Positions 57,461-64,000 of a stretch of 64,000 nucleotides of DNA are shown in pieces. The position numbers and the translations under genes are program-made. The stretch spans positions 124,001 to 188,000 of the forward strand of contig JAVHPJ010000243.1 of assembly GCA_036170535.1 (NCBI GenBank), in the 5' to 3' direction. The notes beneath the pieces are model-generated. The model saw only the letters and a list, made by a program, of their open reading frames with translations, was not told the DNA's origin and made no database searches. Positions within the stretch are counted from its first letter, which is position 1. Each line of letters starts with the position of its first letter. The DNA comes from SSF53 sp036170535 (GTDB lineage Bacteria; Spirochaetota; Leptospiria; Leptospirales; Leptonemataceae).

Positions 57461-58604
57461 ATGCCGGTGAAGCGTCCTGCCGCAGCGTGGCTTCCGCGTA
57501 CGGGCAGGCCGCCGCATCGCCTTCGCTGCACAGCGCGCGAAACAAGGCGCGCGCCTCCTCCCGGCGGTCGCTTTTCCAGAGCGCAACGCCCAGATTATAC
57601 CGCGCATCAGCTCTGTTCGGCGACGCAGCGAGGATGACGCCATACTGCCTGGCGGCTTCGTCGGTCCGCTCCGCGTGCAAGAGCGCATTCGCGTACAGCA
57701 AGCGCACCTCCAGGGCGTTGACGTCCGTCTGCAGGTAGCGTCCCAGGCGGTCCGCGGCGCGTACGTGGTTTTGCAGTTGATAAGCGGCCGCGCCGGCAAT
57801 GTACAATGCCGCCGGAGCAGTCGGCTCGCGCTCCAGAGCCAGCTCCGCCTCGCGGGCTGCTGCCGCATAGTCAGCGAGTTCGAACAACACGTCCGCCAGA
57901 GCGATGCGCAGGCGGAACGACTCCGGCTGATTTTTCAACGCTGCGCGCAACCAGTCTCGTGCCTGCGTCCCCTGACCGGCGCTACGCAGCGCTGCGGCGT
58001 AACGAATTTGCAAGGTCGCGTCATTCGCCGCCCGCTGCGCCGCCGCACGATACAACTCAAGTGCGGGATTCGCATGGCCGGCCCGCTGTTCGAGTTCCGC
58101 CCGGAGCGCCAGCGCATCCGCCGAGCCCGGCGCCAGTTGCTCCACGCGCAGGGCGTGATATTCCGCTCGCGCACGGTCGCCCAGGGCGGCGAAAGCCCAA
58201 CTCAAATTAGCATGCGCGGCCGGATCGTCTGGTTTAAGATCCAGAGCAGTTTCGCTTGCTGCGACGCTTCCAGCGTAATCGGACGTGTTCAGGCGCAGAT
58301 AGCCCAGCAGCCGCCAGGCGGCGAATTGCGCGGGTTCAAGCTCAACTGCACGTTCACAAGCCTTGAGCGCTCCGGCAAGTTGTCCGCGATTCTCCAGCTC
58401 GATGGCGCGGCGAATCAGGCTGCGTGCGTTTTCCGCGCCCGCTTCGCCTGAGGGCGAATTTCCGGCGGCGGATTCCCGAAAACTACAGGCCGCGCCTGGT
58501 CCGGTTGAGACGGCGATGCAGACGAGAAGTGCGGCCGCTTTGAGGCGGCGCGAACGTCGGGCCGGGGAGCGAGCCGGAGCGCGCTGAAAATGATTGTGGA
58601 AAAT
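57441..58604 (-). CDS. TPR-repeat lipoprotein, start uncertain
   Basis: About 387 residues. A signal-like segment (LKAAALLVCIAVSTGPGAAC, possible lipobox GAAC) is followed by nine or so tetratricopeptide repeats, e.g. AWRLLGYLRLNTSDYAGSVAASETALDLKPDDP, AHANLSWAFAALGDRARAEYHALRVEQLAPGS and ALYIAGAAAYQLQNHVRAADRLGRYLQ. It ends with a Sel1-like YNLGVALWKSDRREEARALFRALCSEGDAAAC. TPR arrays scaffold protein complexes, here probably at the envelope. No ATG, GTG or TTG stands just before the signal segment: the nearest candidates are ATT at 58604 and ATA at 58619. The next ATG (58685) would run into the divergent STAS gene. Confidence 0.72.
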   Translation of the reverse strand: MFHNHFQRAPARSPARRSRRLKAAALLVCIAVSTGPGAACSFRESAAGNSPSGEAGAENARSLIRRAIELENRGQLAGALKACERAVELEPAQFAAWRLLGYLRLNTSDYAGSVAASETALDLKPDDPAAHANLSWAFAALGDRARAEYHALRVEQLAPGSADALALRAELEQRAGHANPALELYRAAAQRAANDATLQIRYAAALRSAGQGTQARDWLRAALKNQPESFRLRIALADVLFELADYAAAAREAELALEREPTAPAALYIAGAAAYQLQNHVRAADRLGRYLQTDVNALEVRLLYANALLHAERTDEAARQYGVILAASPNRADARYNLGVALWKSDRREEARALFRALCSEGDAAACPYAEATLRQDASPAFTDPAN

Positions 58605-58641
58605 ACGCCCGGCCCTTATACTGCTCGCTGGCGTTCCGCTT

Positions 58642-58986
58642 ATGAAAGATGTGATGGATGTGCAATTGAATGGCGAGGTGTACATCGCCCACCTGAATCT
58701 GCCGCACATCGACATGTTTAATGTGACGGAATTGCTCGAAGCCTTTAAGCCTGTCTTTGAGCGCCATCCGACGCATATAATTTTAAACATGGAAAAAACG
58801 GGGTTTGTTGATTCGTCCGGCATGGGCGGTTTAATTCGAATTCATCAGCAGGTGAAAGGCTTTAACGGGAATTTCTATCTTGCGAATTTGAGTCAAAAAG
58901 TCAACAACCTGATGCGGCTGACGCGCTCCAATCAGTATCTGCGGTGTTTCGACACCCTGGAACTGGCCCTGGAAGCGGCGCGCTAA
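58642..58986 (+). CDS. STAS-domain anti-sigma-factor antagonist
   Basis: 114 residues, a single STAS domain of the SpoIIAA/RsbV type. VQLNGEVYIAHLNLPHIDMFNVTELLEAF is the opening strand-helix, followed by HIILNMEKTGFVDSSGMGGLIRIHQQ, where the first or second Ser of DSSGMGGL is the expected phosphorylation site, then GFNGNFYLANLSQKVNNLMRLTRSNQYLRCFDTLELAL. It would bind an anti-sigma kinase when unphosphorylated. No kinase or phosphatase partner is adjacent. Start ATG 58642 or ATG 58654; neither has a strong Shine-Dalgarno. Confidence 0.88.
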   Translation: MKDVMDVQLNGEVYIAHLNLPHIDMFNVTELLEAFKPVFERHPTHIILNMEKTGFVDSSGMGGLIRIHQQVKGFNGNFYLANLSQKVNNLMRLTRSNQYLRCFDTLELALEAAR

Positions 58987-58992
58987 TCTGGA

Positions 58993-59700
58993 TTATTCCC
59001 GAAGCCCGCGCCCGGCTGCGGCGGCGCGCCCACGTCGATTGCGCCGCAAAAACCACCCGGCGCCAATGAGCGTCGCCATTAATGCCCCGGCGCCGAACGC
59101 CCACAAGCGGGTCCGATATTGCGATTCTGTGATGGTTGTTTGAACAGCGCTGCGAAAGCGCCCGGCCGCCAGGCTGCTCTGCAAGCTCGTGGCAAGATCG
59201 TTGTAGGAACTTCGCGAAATAGCGTCCAGGCGGGCCGGCTCGCTCTCGTCCGGTGCAATTAAGATGCGATATTCCAGATCGCGCGTGGCAAAATAGGCTT
59301 CAAGCGTTTTGACTCGCCGTCCTTTGAGCGTGCGCGTACGCGAAAAAACGACGGACCGTACTCCGTGATCCAGCGTATGTTCTTCGAGTCGGTGCAGCAG
59401 ATGGCCGCTTGAGGCGATGTCTTGCGCAAGCTCGCTGAGGCGCGATGTGCGCCGGGGATTCGGCACGCAGCTCAGGAGCCAGTGCACGCGCGCTTCAAAA
59501 TCGCCAATACGTGCGTTCTGTTGCAATACGATCAGATCGGCATCCTCGCTGAGCGCGCGCACGCCGGCCGGCGGCGGAAATTCAAAATCGCAAAGTCTTA
59601 CTTGAGCGGACGCGGGTGCGCTCTGGGCCCGCAGGAGCGCCGCGGGAAAAAAAAACGCGGCGCCAAGCGCTGCGCAGAAAAAAAAGCGGAACGATCGCAA
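58993..59700 (-). CDS. Exported protein with C-terminal membrane anchor, unknown
   Basis: 235 residues. Signal peptide (LRSFRFFFCAALGAAFFFPAALLRA), a soluble domain of about 165 residues (DLIVLQQNARIGDFEARVHWLLSCVPNP, ASSGHLLHRLEEHTLDHGVRSVVFSRTRTL, YFATRDLEYRILIAPDESEPARLDAISRSSYNDLATSLQ) and a C-terminal helix (LWAFGAGALMATLIGAGWFL) followed by RRNRRGRAAAAGR. The layout resembles TPM/TLP18-type proteins without clear motif identity. Start: a TTG at 59700 with GGGG upstream, as no ATG or GTG is available at the signal peptide. It ends 6 bases from the convergent STAS stop. Confidence 0.65.
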   Translation of the reverse strand: MRSFRFFFCAALGAAFFFPAALLRAQSAPASAQVRLCDFEFPPPAGVRALSEDADLIVLQQNARIGDFEARVHWLLSCVPNPRRTSRLSELAQDIASSGHLLHRLEEHTLDHGVRSVVFSRTRTLKGRRVKTLEAYFATRDLEYRILIAPDESEPARLDAISRSSYNDLATSLQSSLAAGRFRSAVQTTITESQYRTRLWAFGAGALMATLIGAGWFLRRNRRGRAAAAGRGLRE

Positions 59701-59736
59701 GTGGAAATACCCCTGCTCCCGAGGAGGGACAGGGCT

Positions 59737-59985
59737 ATGGAATCAATTACGGCTACGGGCTTCTACAGAAAAAACACGCGGGGGCGCGCCTATTTTATGA
59801 TTCGCACCGCTGCGGGTTTACGGATCCTGCGCAGCTCGGCCAAATGGCCGGCGCTGAACGGGGCGCGCGTTAGGGCCACCGGGGTCATTGCCAACGGATG
59901 GTTCTATGCGAGCGCCGTGACTCCCGAACCGCGCATCCGTCGTCGCGCTGGCGGGTTTTCCGCGTCGGGCGTCCGGGCGGCGTGA
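59737..59985 (+). CDS. Small OB-fold-like protein
   Basis: 82 residues behind an excellent Shine-Dalgarno (GAGGAGGGA), which is unusual in this window and supports a real, well-translated gene. The sequence reads like a mini OB-fold: ITATGFYRKNTRGRAYFMIRT, GLRILRSSAKWPALNGARVRATGVIANGWFYASAVTP, i.e. strand pairs ending in the typical 'LNGARVRATGVI' barrel strand. The tail is basic (RIRRRAGG). Nucleic-acid binding is plausible but unproven. It lies in a small gap between opposite-strand genes. Confidence 0.6.
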   Translation: MESITATGFYRKNTRGRAYFMIRTAAGLRILRSSAKWPALNGARVRATGVIANGWFYASAVTPEPRIRRRAGGFSASGVRAA

Positions 59986-60039
59986 ACATCCGGCGCACGC
60001 ATCGCGTTGGCTGGCGGCAGTTTGCGTTCTTGCCGTCCC

Positions 60040-60969
60040 TCAAATGCGAAACTTCAGCTTGCCAGGCGCAATTTCCGCGGTGAGCGGGGCGATGCCCACA
60101 TCTTCGCCGTCGCAGTCGATCAGGATACGATCCGCCGGATCGAGCGGTTCGATTTTGATACTGCGCGTGCGGCGAATGGTAACGCCCTTTACAGACGCAA
60201 TCGTTCCGTTGTAGAGATTTTTAGAATACCACATGGATTGGGCGAGATTCCAATCGGCGAGGATAACAACATCAAACAGACCGTCGCCCAGCTGGGCGTT
60301 CGGCGCAATCTGCATGCCGCCTCCAAAAAACTGGCCATTGGCGATGGCGCAGGTAATGATCGAATGCTCGGTGCGCCGACCGTCATCCCAGGTCAGCGCG
60401 ACAGGCTTGCGCTTGTAGCCAAGCGCGGAACTGCCGGCGTACAGAAAATACGACAGGCCGCCAAAGCGCTTGCTGGACTGGTTCACCGCGTGCACCACCT
60501 GCCCGGCCAGACCGCAGCCGGCTACATTGATGAAGTAACGGGTCGCCGGCGCGCCTGCATTGTCTACATAGCTGAGCTTGCCTGCATCGACCGGAATATC
60601 ACGGCCATTTTTTATGGTTTCCAGCGCGAGACTGAGATCCGCCGGCGCGCCCAGGCTCCGGCAGAGGTCGCCGCCTGTCCCGCGGTTCAAAATTGCGAGC
60701 GGCGGTTTCGACTTAGGCAGGCCGGCTGCGAAATATCCGTTCACCACCTCGGAGACGGTGCCGTCGCCGCCGACCACTACGATTAAATCAACGCCATTCT
60801 TAATGGCCCGAGCGGCTAATTTGGTTGCGGAGCCTGGCGCATCTGTGAATTCGTAAGTGAAGGCTCCCAGGGTGCGTTGGATGGCCGCTTCGAGTTCCGT
60901 CCAGCCCTTGCCCGTATAGCCGCCAGCGGATCGCGGGTTGATGATGAAATGACGCTTACGGGTGAACAT
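60040..60969 (-). CDS. Diacylglycerol/lipid kinase (DagK/YegS family)
   Basis: 309 residues. The N-terminal DAGK catalytic domain shows RHFIINPRSAGGYTGKGWTELE, LIVVVGGDGTVSEVVNGY (GGDGT nucleotide motif, about residue 65) and PLAILNRGTGGDLCRSLGAP. The second half carries YFINVAGCGLAGQVVHAVN, ITCAIANGQFFGGGMQIAPNAQLGDGLFDVVIL and IKIEPLDPADRILIDCDGEDVG. It phosphorylates a lipid alcohol such as diacylglycerol with ATP. Start: ATG 60969. It is divergent from the alkyl-DHAP synthase gene by 65 bases, so shared regulation is possible. Confidence 0.92.
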   Translation of the reverse strand: MFTRKRHFIINPRSAGGYTGKGWTELEAAIQRTLGAFTYEFTDAPGSATKLAARAIKNGVDLIVVVGGDGTVSEVVNGYFAAGLPKSKPPLAILNRGTGGDLCRSLGAPADLSLALETIKNGRDIPVDAGKLSYVDNAGAPATRYFINVAGCGLAGQVVHAVNQSSKRFGGLSYFLYAGSSALGYKRKPVALTWDDGRRTEHSIITCAIANGQFFGGGMQIAPNAQLGDGLFDVVILADWNLAQSMWYSKNLYNGTIASVKGVTIRRTRSIKIEPLDPADRILIDCDGEDVGIAPLTAEIAPGKLKFRI

Positions 60970-61034
60970 GATTCGCGAAGTTGACGCCCTGACCTTTTCG
61001 CTGACAACCAATATTCGAGGACCCGGTTTCGCCT

Positions 61035-62726
61035 ATGTCGCCTTATTCGGAAATCAAATTTGATATCAACTACGATCCGGCCAATCTGCGGTGGAACGGC
61101 TGGGGCGCCGAGGGGCATGACTTTTTTTACGCGAATCGCGTACCCGAGATTGTGGCGCTGCTGGCAAAAGAGATCGGGGTTGCGCCGGATAGCTTCGCGT
61201 CGACGCCATCCGTCGCCCTGGAAGACCTGCGCGTGCCTCCGGCGCGCATAGGCGAGGCCGGCCTCAAGTCGCTCGCGACTATCGTCGGCAAAGACGCTGT
61301 ATTCGCCGATCGACGTATGCGCGTGCTGTATTCGCGCGGCCAGTCCTACTACGATCTGATCCGCCTGCGCACGAACCAGTTCAGCGTCTATTCGGACGCC
61401 GTGGTCTTCCCTTCCGATGAGAAGCAGGTCGCGAAACTACTCGCCTGGTGCGAAAAAAACCGCGCCGCCTTTATCCCCTGCGGAGGCGCCTCGTCGGTGG
61501 TCGGCGGGCTTGAGCCGATCGCGGGCGCGCATAAGGCGATCCTGACGGTCAACCTGCAGCGCATGAATAAGCTCATTGAGGTGGATGAAATCAGCGGTCT
61601 GGCGACTTTTGAAGCTGGCATCTTTGGACCGCAGATCGAACGCATTCTGAATGATCGCGGCTGGACGCTGGGTCATTTCCCGCAGTCGTTTGAATACTCC
61701 ACCCTGGGCGGCTGGGCTGCGGCGCGCAGCGCGGGACAACAGTCGAATCGCTACGGAAAAATCGAAGAGATTCTGACGGCGCTGCGCATGGTTTCGCCGG
61801 CCGGCGAAATCGAGACCTTGCGGGCGCCGGCCGGCGCCACCGGTCCGGATTGGAATCAGATTATCGCCGGCAGCGAAGGTTTGCTGGGCGTCATCACGCG
61901 CGCCACAGTAAAAATCCATCGTTTGCCGGAAGTGCGCTCGTACTTCGCAGCGTACTTTCCGGATCTTGCGCGCGCCGTCGCCTTTGTTCAGGATGCCGTG
62001 CACGCCGATTTTGCAATGGCGCGCATATCGGACGCTCTGGAGACGCGCAATCTGGAAATCCTTTCGCGCGCCGTAAAGCCGGAAACTGCGGCGTCGGCTT
62101 TTAAGCATCAACTTCAGGAGCAGGCGCTCCGCATTGCGGGCATGCGGGCGGGCCGTTGTCTGGTGATTGCCGGTTTCGAAGGCGACGCCCGCGAGGTGCA
62201 AGGCCGCGAAATTACCGCGCGCCAGCTCATTCGCAAGCATAAGGGTTTTTACGGCGGAAAATCAGGCGGACAGAACTGGCAACGCGGCCGCTTCAACATG
62301 CCGTTTTTGCGCAACCACCTGCTGGAGCGCGGCATAGGCGTGGATACGCTGGAGACTGCGGTAACGTATGATCGCGTGTTCGAGTTGCATGATGCAGTGT
62401 TGAAGGCTCTAAAAAAAAGCGCGGACCCGTGTCTCGCCATGTGCCACTTGAGTCATAGCTATCACGAGGGCGCCTGTTTGTATTTTACCTGCATGTTTCC
62501 CATTGACGTCCGCGATCCGGTCGGCCAGTGGAAGCGCATCAAAATCGCCGCTTCCGATGCGGTTGTCGCGGCCGGCGGAAACATCAGTCATCACCACGGC
62601 GTTGGGGCGGATCATCGGCCCTGGTTTCTAAAAAGTCTGGGCGCCACCGGCGTAGGCGCGCTGAAAGCCTTAAAGGCGAACCTCGATCCCAAAGCTATAT
62701 TAAATCCAGGCAAGCTCTTCGGCTGA
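61035..62726 (+). CDS. Alkyldihydroxyacetonephosphate synthase-like FAD enzyme
   Basis: 563 residues of the VAO/FAD_binding_4 family, AGPS branch. SVYSDAVVFPSDEKQVAKLLAWCEK, PCGGASSVVGGLEPIAG (FAD loop), HFPQSFEYSTLGGWAAARSAGQQSNRYGKIEEIL, IIAGSEGLLGVIT, VDTLETAVTYDRV, GACLYFTCMF with the active-site Tyr, and NISHHHGVGADHRPW with the HHH triad follow AGPS point for point. AGPS swaps the acyl chain of acyl-DHAP for a fatty alcohol, forming the ether bond of ether lipids. The lipid kinase beside it and the SDR after it support lipid metabolism. The nearest bacterial relatives include enzymes of unproven activity, so 'AGPS' is a strong but untested call. Confidence 0.85.
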   Translation: MSPYSEIKFDINYDPANLRWNGWGAEGHDFFYANRVPEIVALLAKEIGVAPDSFASTPSVALEDLRVPPARIGEAGLKSLATIVGKDAVFADRRMRVLYSRGQSYYDLIRLRTNQFSVYSDAVVFPSDEKQVAKLLAWCEKNRAAFIPCGGASSVVGGLEPIAGAHKAILTVNLQRMNKLIEVDEISGLATFEAGIFGPQIERILNDRGWTLGHFPQSFEYSTLGGWAAARSAGQQSNRYGKIEEILTALRMVSPAGEIETLRAPAGATGPDWNQIIAGSEGLLGVITRATVKIHRLPEVRSYFAAYFPDLARAVAFVQDAVHADFAMARISDALETRNLEILSRAVKPETAASAFKHQLQEQALRIAGMRAGRCLVIAGFEGDAREVQGREITARQLIRKHKGFYGGKSGGQNWQRGRFNMPFLRNHLLERGIGVDTLETAVTYDRVFELHDAVLKALKKSADPCLAMCHLSHSYHEGACLYFTCMFPIDVRDPVGQWKRIKIAASDAVVAAGGNISHHHGVGADHRPWFLKSLGATGVGALKALKANLDPKAILNPGKLFG

Positions 62727-62741
62727 GGACGGATCATTCCC

Positions 62742-63422
62742 ATGCGCATTCGAACGGCAATTGTGACCGGCGCCAATCGCGGCATCGGTCAGGAAACGGC
62801 GCGCCAGCTCGCGGCGGCGGGATTGCGCGTGATTGCGACGGCGCGCGATCCTCAGGCGGGGGCAGCCGCCGCGCGCGCGGCCGGCGCCGAATACGCTCGT
62901 CTGGACGTAAGCGACGAGGCCTCGCGGCTGGCGTTTCGGGATTGGACCCGCGAAAACGCGCCGCAGGTGGACGTGCTGGTCAACAATGCTGGCATTTACC
63001 CGGAACGCGACGGCAACGGGCTGGAAGCGGACCTGGAGGTAATTCGTTCCACGCTGGAAGTGAATACCTTTGGGCCCTTGCGTCTGGTGCAATTGCTTGC
63101 GCCTTTGCTTGTTACCGGGGCGCAGGTGATTCATGTTTCCAGCGGCATGGGCCAACTCTCCGATATGGGCGGCGCTTCGCCGGCCTACAGGATCTCCAAA
63201 ACCGCCCTGAACGCCGTAACCCGGATCCTGGCGGCGGAGCTTGCCGCACGCGGCATCGCCGTAAATTCCGTGTGCCCGGGTTGGGTGCGCACCGATATGG
63301 GCGGCGCGAGCGCCACGCGCCCGGTTGAAAAGGGCGCTGAGACTATCGTCTGGTTGGCTCTCCAGGGCGCCAACGGGCCCAGCGGCGGCTTTTTTCGGGA
63401 CAAGCAGCCAATCCCATGGTGA
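62742..63422 (+). CDS. Short-chain dehydrogenase/reductase
   Basis: 226 residues, classical SDR. TAIVTGANRGIGQETARQLAAAG (cofactor loop, residue 8), ARDPQAG (Arg suggests NADPH), VLVNNAGIYPERDG, VIHVSSGMGQLSDM (catalytic Ser), SPAYRISKTALNAVTRILA (Tyr-xxx-Lys) and SVCPGWVRTDMGG. It closely follows the carbonyl-reductase-like (CBR1/YciK-like) pattern. It starts 15 bases after the AGPS stop with AGGA upstream, so it is probably in its operon; reduction of an alkyl- or acyl-DHAP ketone would fit, but this is inference. It overlaps the next gene by 7 bases. Confidence 0.88.
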   Translation: MRIRTAIVTGANRGIGQETARQLAAAGLRVIATARDPQAGAAAARAAGAEYARLDVSDEASRLAFRDWTRENAPQVDVLVNNAGIYPERDGNGLEADLEVIRSTLEVNTFGPLRLVQLLAPLLVTGAQVIHVSSGMGQLSDMGGASPAYRISKTALNAVTRILAAELAARGIAVNSVCPGWVRTDMGGASATRPVEKGAETIVWLALQGANGPSGGFFRDKQPIPW

Positions 63423-63961
63423 TTCTCGCGTGCAAAGCCCGTTCGGCAATCCGACTGGGCGTCGTCAGTCTCGCTCTCGGCCTGTGCGCCTGCCAGGACC
63501 CGGGCGAACTGTCCCGGAACGGAGCGCTTGAACTTGCCCGCGCAGGAATCTCCCGCTGTGAAGCGGCGCGGCGCAATCCGGGGGATAACCAGGCCTTCCC
63601 CCATGACGGCGAGACGTATCGTTGGTTGCATCCGGATTATGATACGGCTGAAAAACTGCGTACGCAACTGACCGCCGTATTTACTCAAGCCGCGGCGACG
63701 CGGCAGATGGAAGAATGGCGTCTGTTGGAGCGCGAGGGCCGTCTGGCGCGCCTCGAAGCCGGCGAGATCGCTTTCGAAGACTGGGAGCGCGCGCGCTTGA
63801 AGTTTATCGACGAGAGCGAAACGACCGCTCTGGCGCGCGTGGATGCGCCCAGTGCGAACGATGAAGTAACGGTCTATGAAGTGCGTTTTCGCAAAGAAGG
63901 GGGCGTCTGGAAATTGGATGCGACCCTTGAAGAGATGTTGCAGGCGGGCTTTGACCGCTGA
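63416..63961 (+). CDS. Lipoprotein of unknown function
   Basis: 181 residues. The signal peptide AIRLGVVSLALGLCAC has lipobox LCAC (about residue 26). The mature protein is helical and charged (NGALELARAGISRCEAARRN, MEEWRLLEREGRLARLEAGEIAFEDWERARLKF), ending in strands (NDEVTVYEVRFRKEGGVWKLDATLEEML) that resemble a small NTF2-like or DUF4878-type domain. Start ATG 63416 lies inside the SDR stop region, so it is probably coupled to the AGPS-SDR operon. I cannot assign a function. Confidence 0.7.
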   Translation: MVILACKARSAIRLGVVSLALGLCACQDPGELSRNGALELARAGISRCEAARRNPGDNQAFPHDGETYRWLHPDYDTAEKLRTQLTAVFTQAAATRQMEEWRLLEREGRLARLEAGEIAFEDWERARLKFIDESETTALARVDAPSANDEVTVYEVRFRKEGGVWKLDATLEEMLQAGFDR

Positions 63962-64000
63962 ACTTCTTTCGGCTCGCGCGCCGCGCTGCTTGATCGAGCG

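Noticed and set aside
1..64000. Defence systems, prophage, integrative elements, CRISPR arrays
   Set aside because: No integrase, transposase, restriction, toxin-antitoxin or cas-like protein and no att-type or IS-end repeats were recognised; the window reads as core chromosome.

Overview
The window is GC-rich (about 60% by eye), densely coding chromosomal DNA from a diderm (outer-membrane) bacterium. It carries an outer-membrane beta-barrel porin, many lipobox-bearing signal peptides, cytochrome c maturation genes, a complete Pst phosphate operon and a chromosomal rsmG-parA-parB cluster with two parS sites. A Maf/DUF115 protein (usually tied to flagellin glycosylation), a HATPase-HDOD fusion and an alkyl-DHAP-synthase/diacylglycerol-kinase/SDR neighbourhood would suit a spirochaete of the Leptospira/Leptonema/Turneriella kind. 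That placement is inference only; no 16S or other phylogenetic marker was compared. I found no rRNA, tRNA, IS element, prophage, CRISPR array or recognisable defence island.

Layout. 1-7.9 kb: aspartate aminotransferase (cut by the window edge), TrmL, a one-domain voltage-gated cation channel, ilvC, an ArsR-SRPBCC-SRPBCC operon, an iron-ADH-like protein without metal ligands, and an RsmG-SpoU methyltransferase fusion. 8-12.9 kb: secreted or anchored hydrolases and unknown anchored proteins. 13-17.2 kb: HATPase-HDOD protein, lone ABC ATPase, Maf protein. 17.2-21.1 kb: minus-strand ccmB-ccmC operon with three envelope or unknown proteins. 21-28.5 kb: DUF389 protein, small membrane protein, acyl-CoA ligase, and pcm-radical SAM-dinB. 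28.8-31 kb: a lipase and a probable lipase foldase. 31-40.4 kb: SDR, anchored unknown, DUF1175 protein, a C1-type pseudo-peptidase, PntA, MoeB-rhodanese, NDH-like flavoprotein, rhomboid-like protein. 40.5-42.9 kb: parB-parA-rsmG. 43-45.7 kb: YD-repeat protein and trpEG. 45.9-52 kb: a phosphate-regulon island with a porin convergent to pstSCAB-phoU and matching 18-bp Pho-box-like elements upstream of the porin and pstS. 52-55 kb: mnmG, yceI. 55-64 kb: ATP-grasp/alpha-hydroxyacid-oxidase fusion, TPR and STAS proteins, then DAG kinase, alkyl-DHAP synthase, SDR and a lipoprotein.

Themes. Several members of well-known enzyme families keep their fold but have lost catalytic residues (iron-ADH, C1 peptidase, paraoxonase-like propeller, rhomboid-like protein). 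Two domain fusions are unusual (RsmG-SpoU; ATP-grasp-FMN oxidase). Regulation can be read in four places: two Pho boxes, a palindrome over the arsR promoter, a perfect inverted repeat before yceI, and parS sites inside rsmG. I do not see a complete new multi-gene system. The strongest leads are the ligand-less Fe-ADH, the two fusions, the diverged second RsmG and the Pho-box pair. Start codons are often GTG or TTG, and Shine-Dalgarno signals are often weak, so several starts are provisional.
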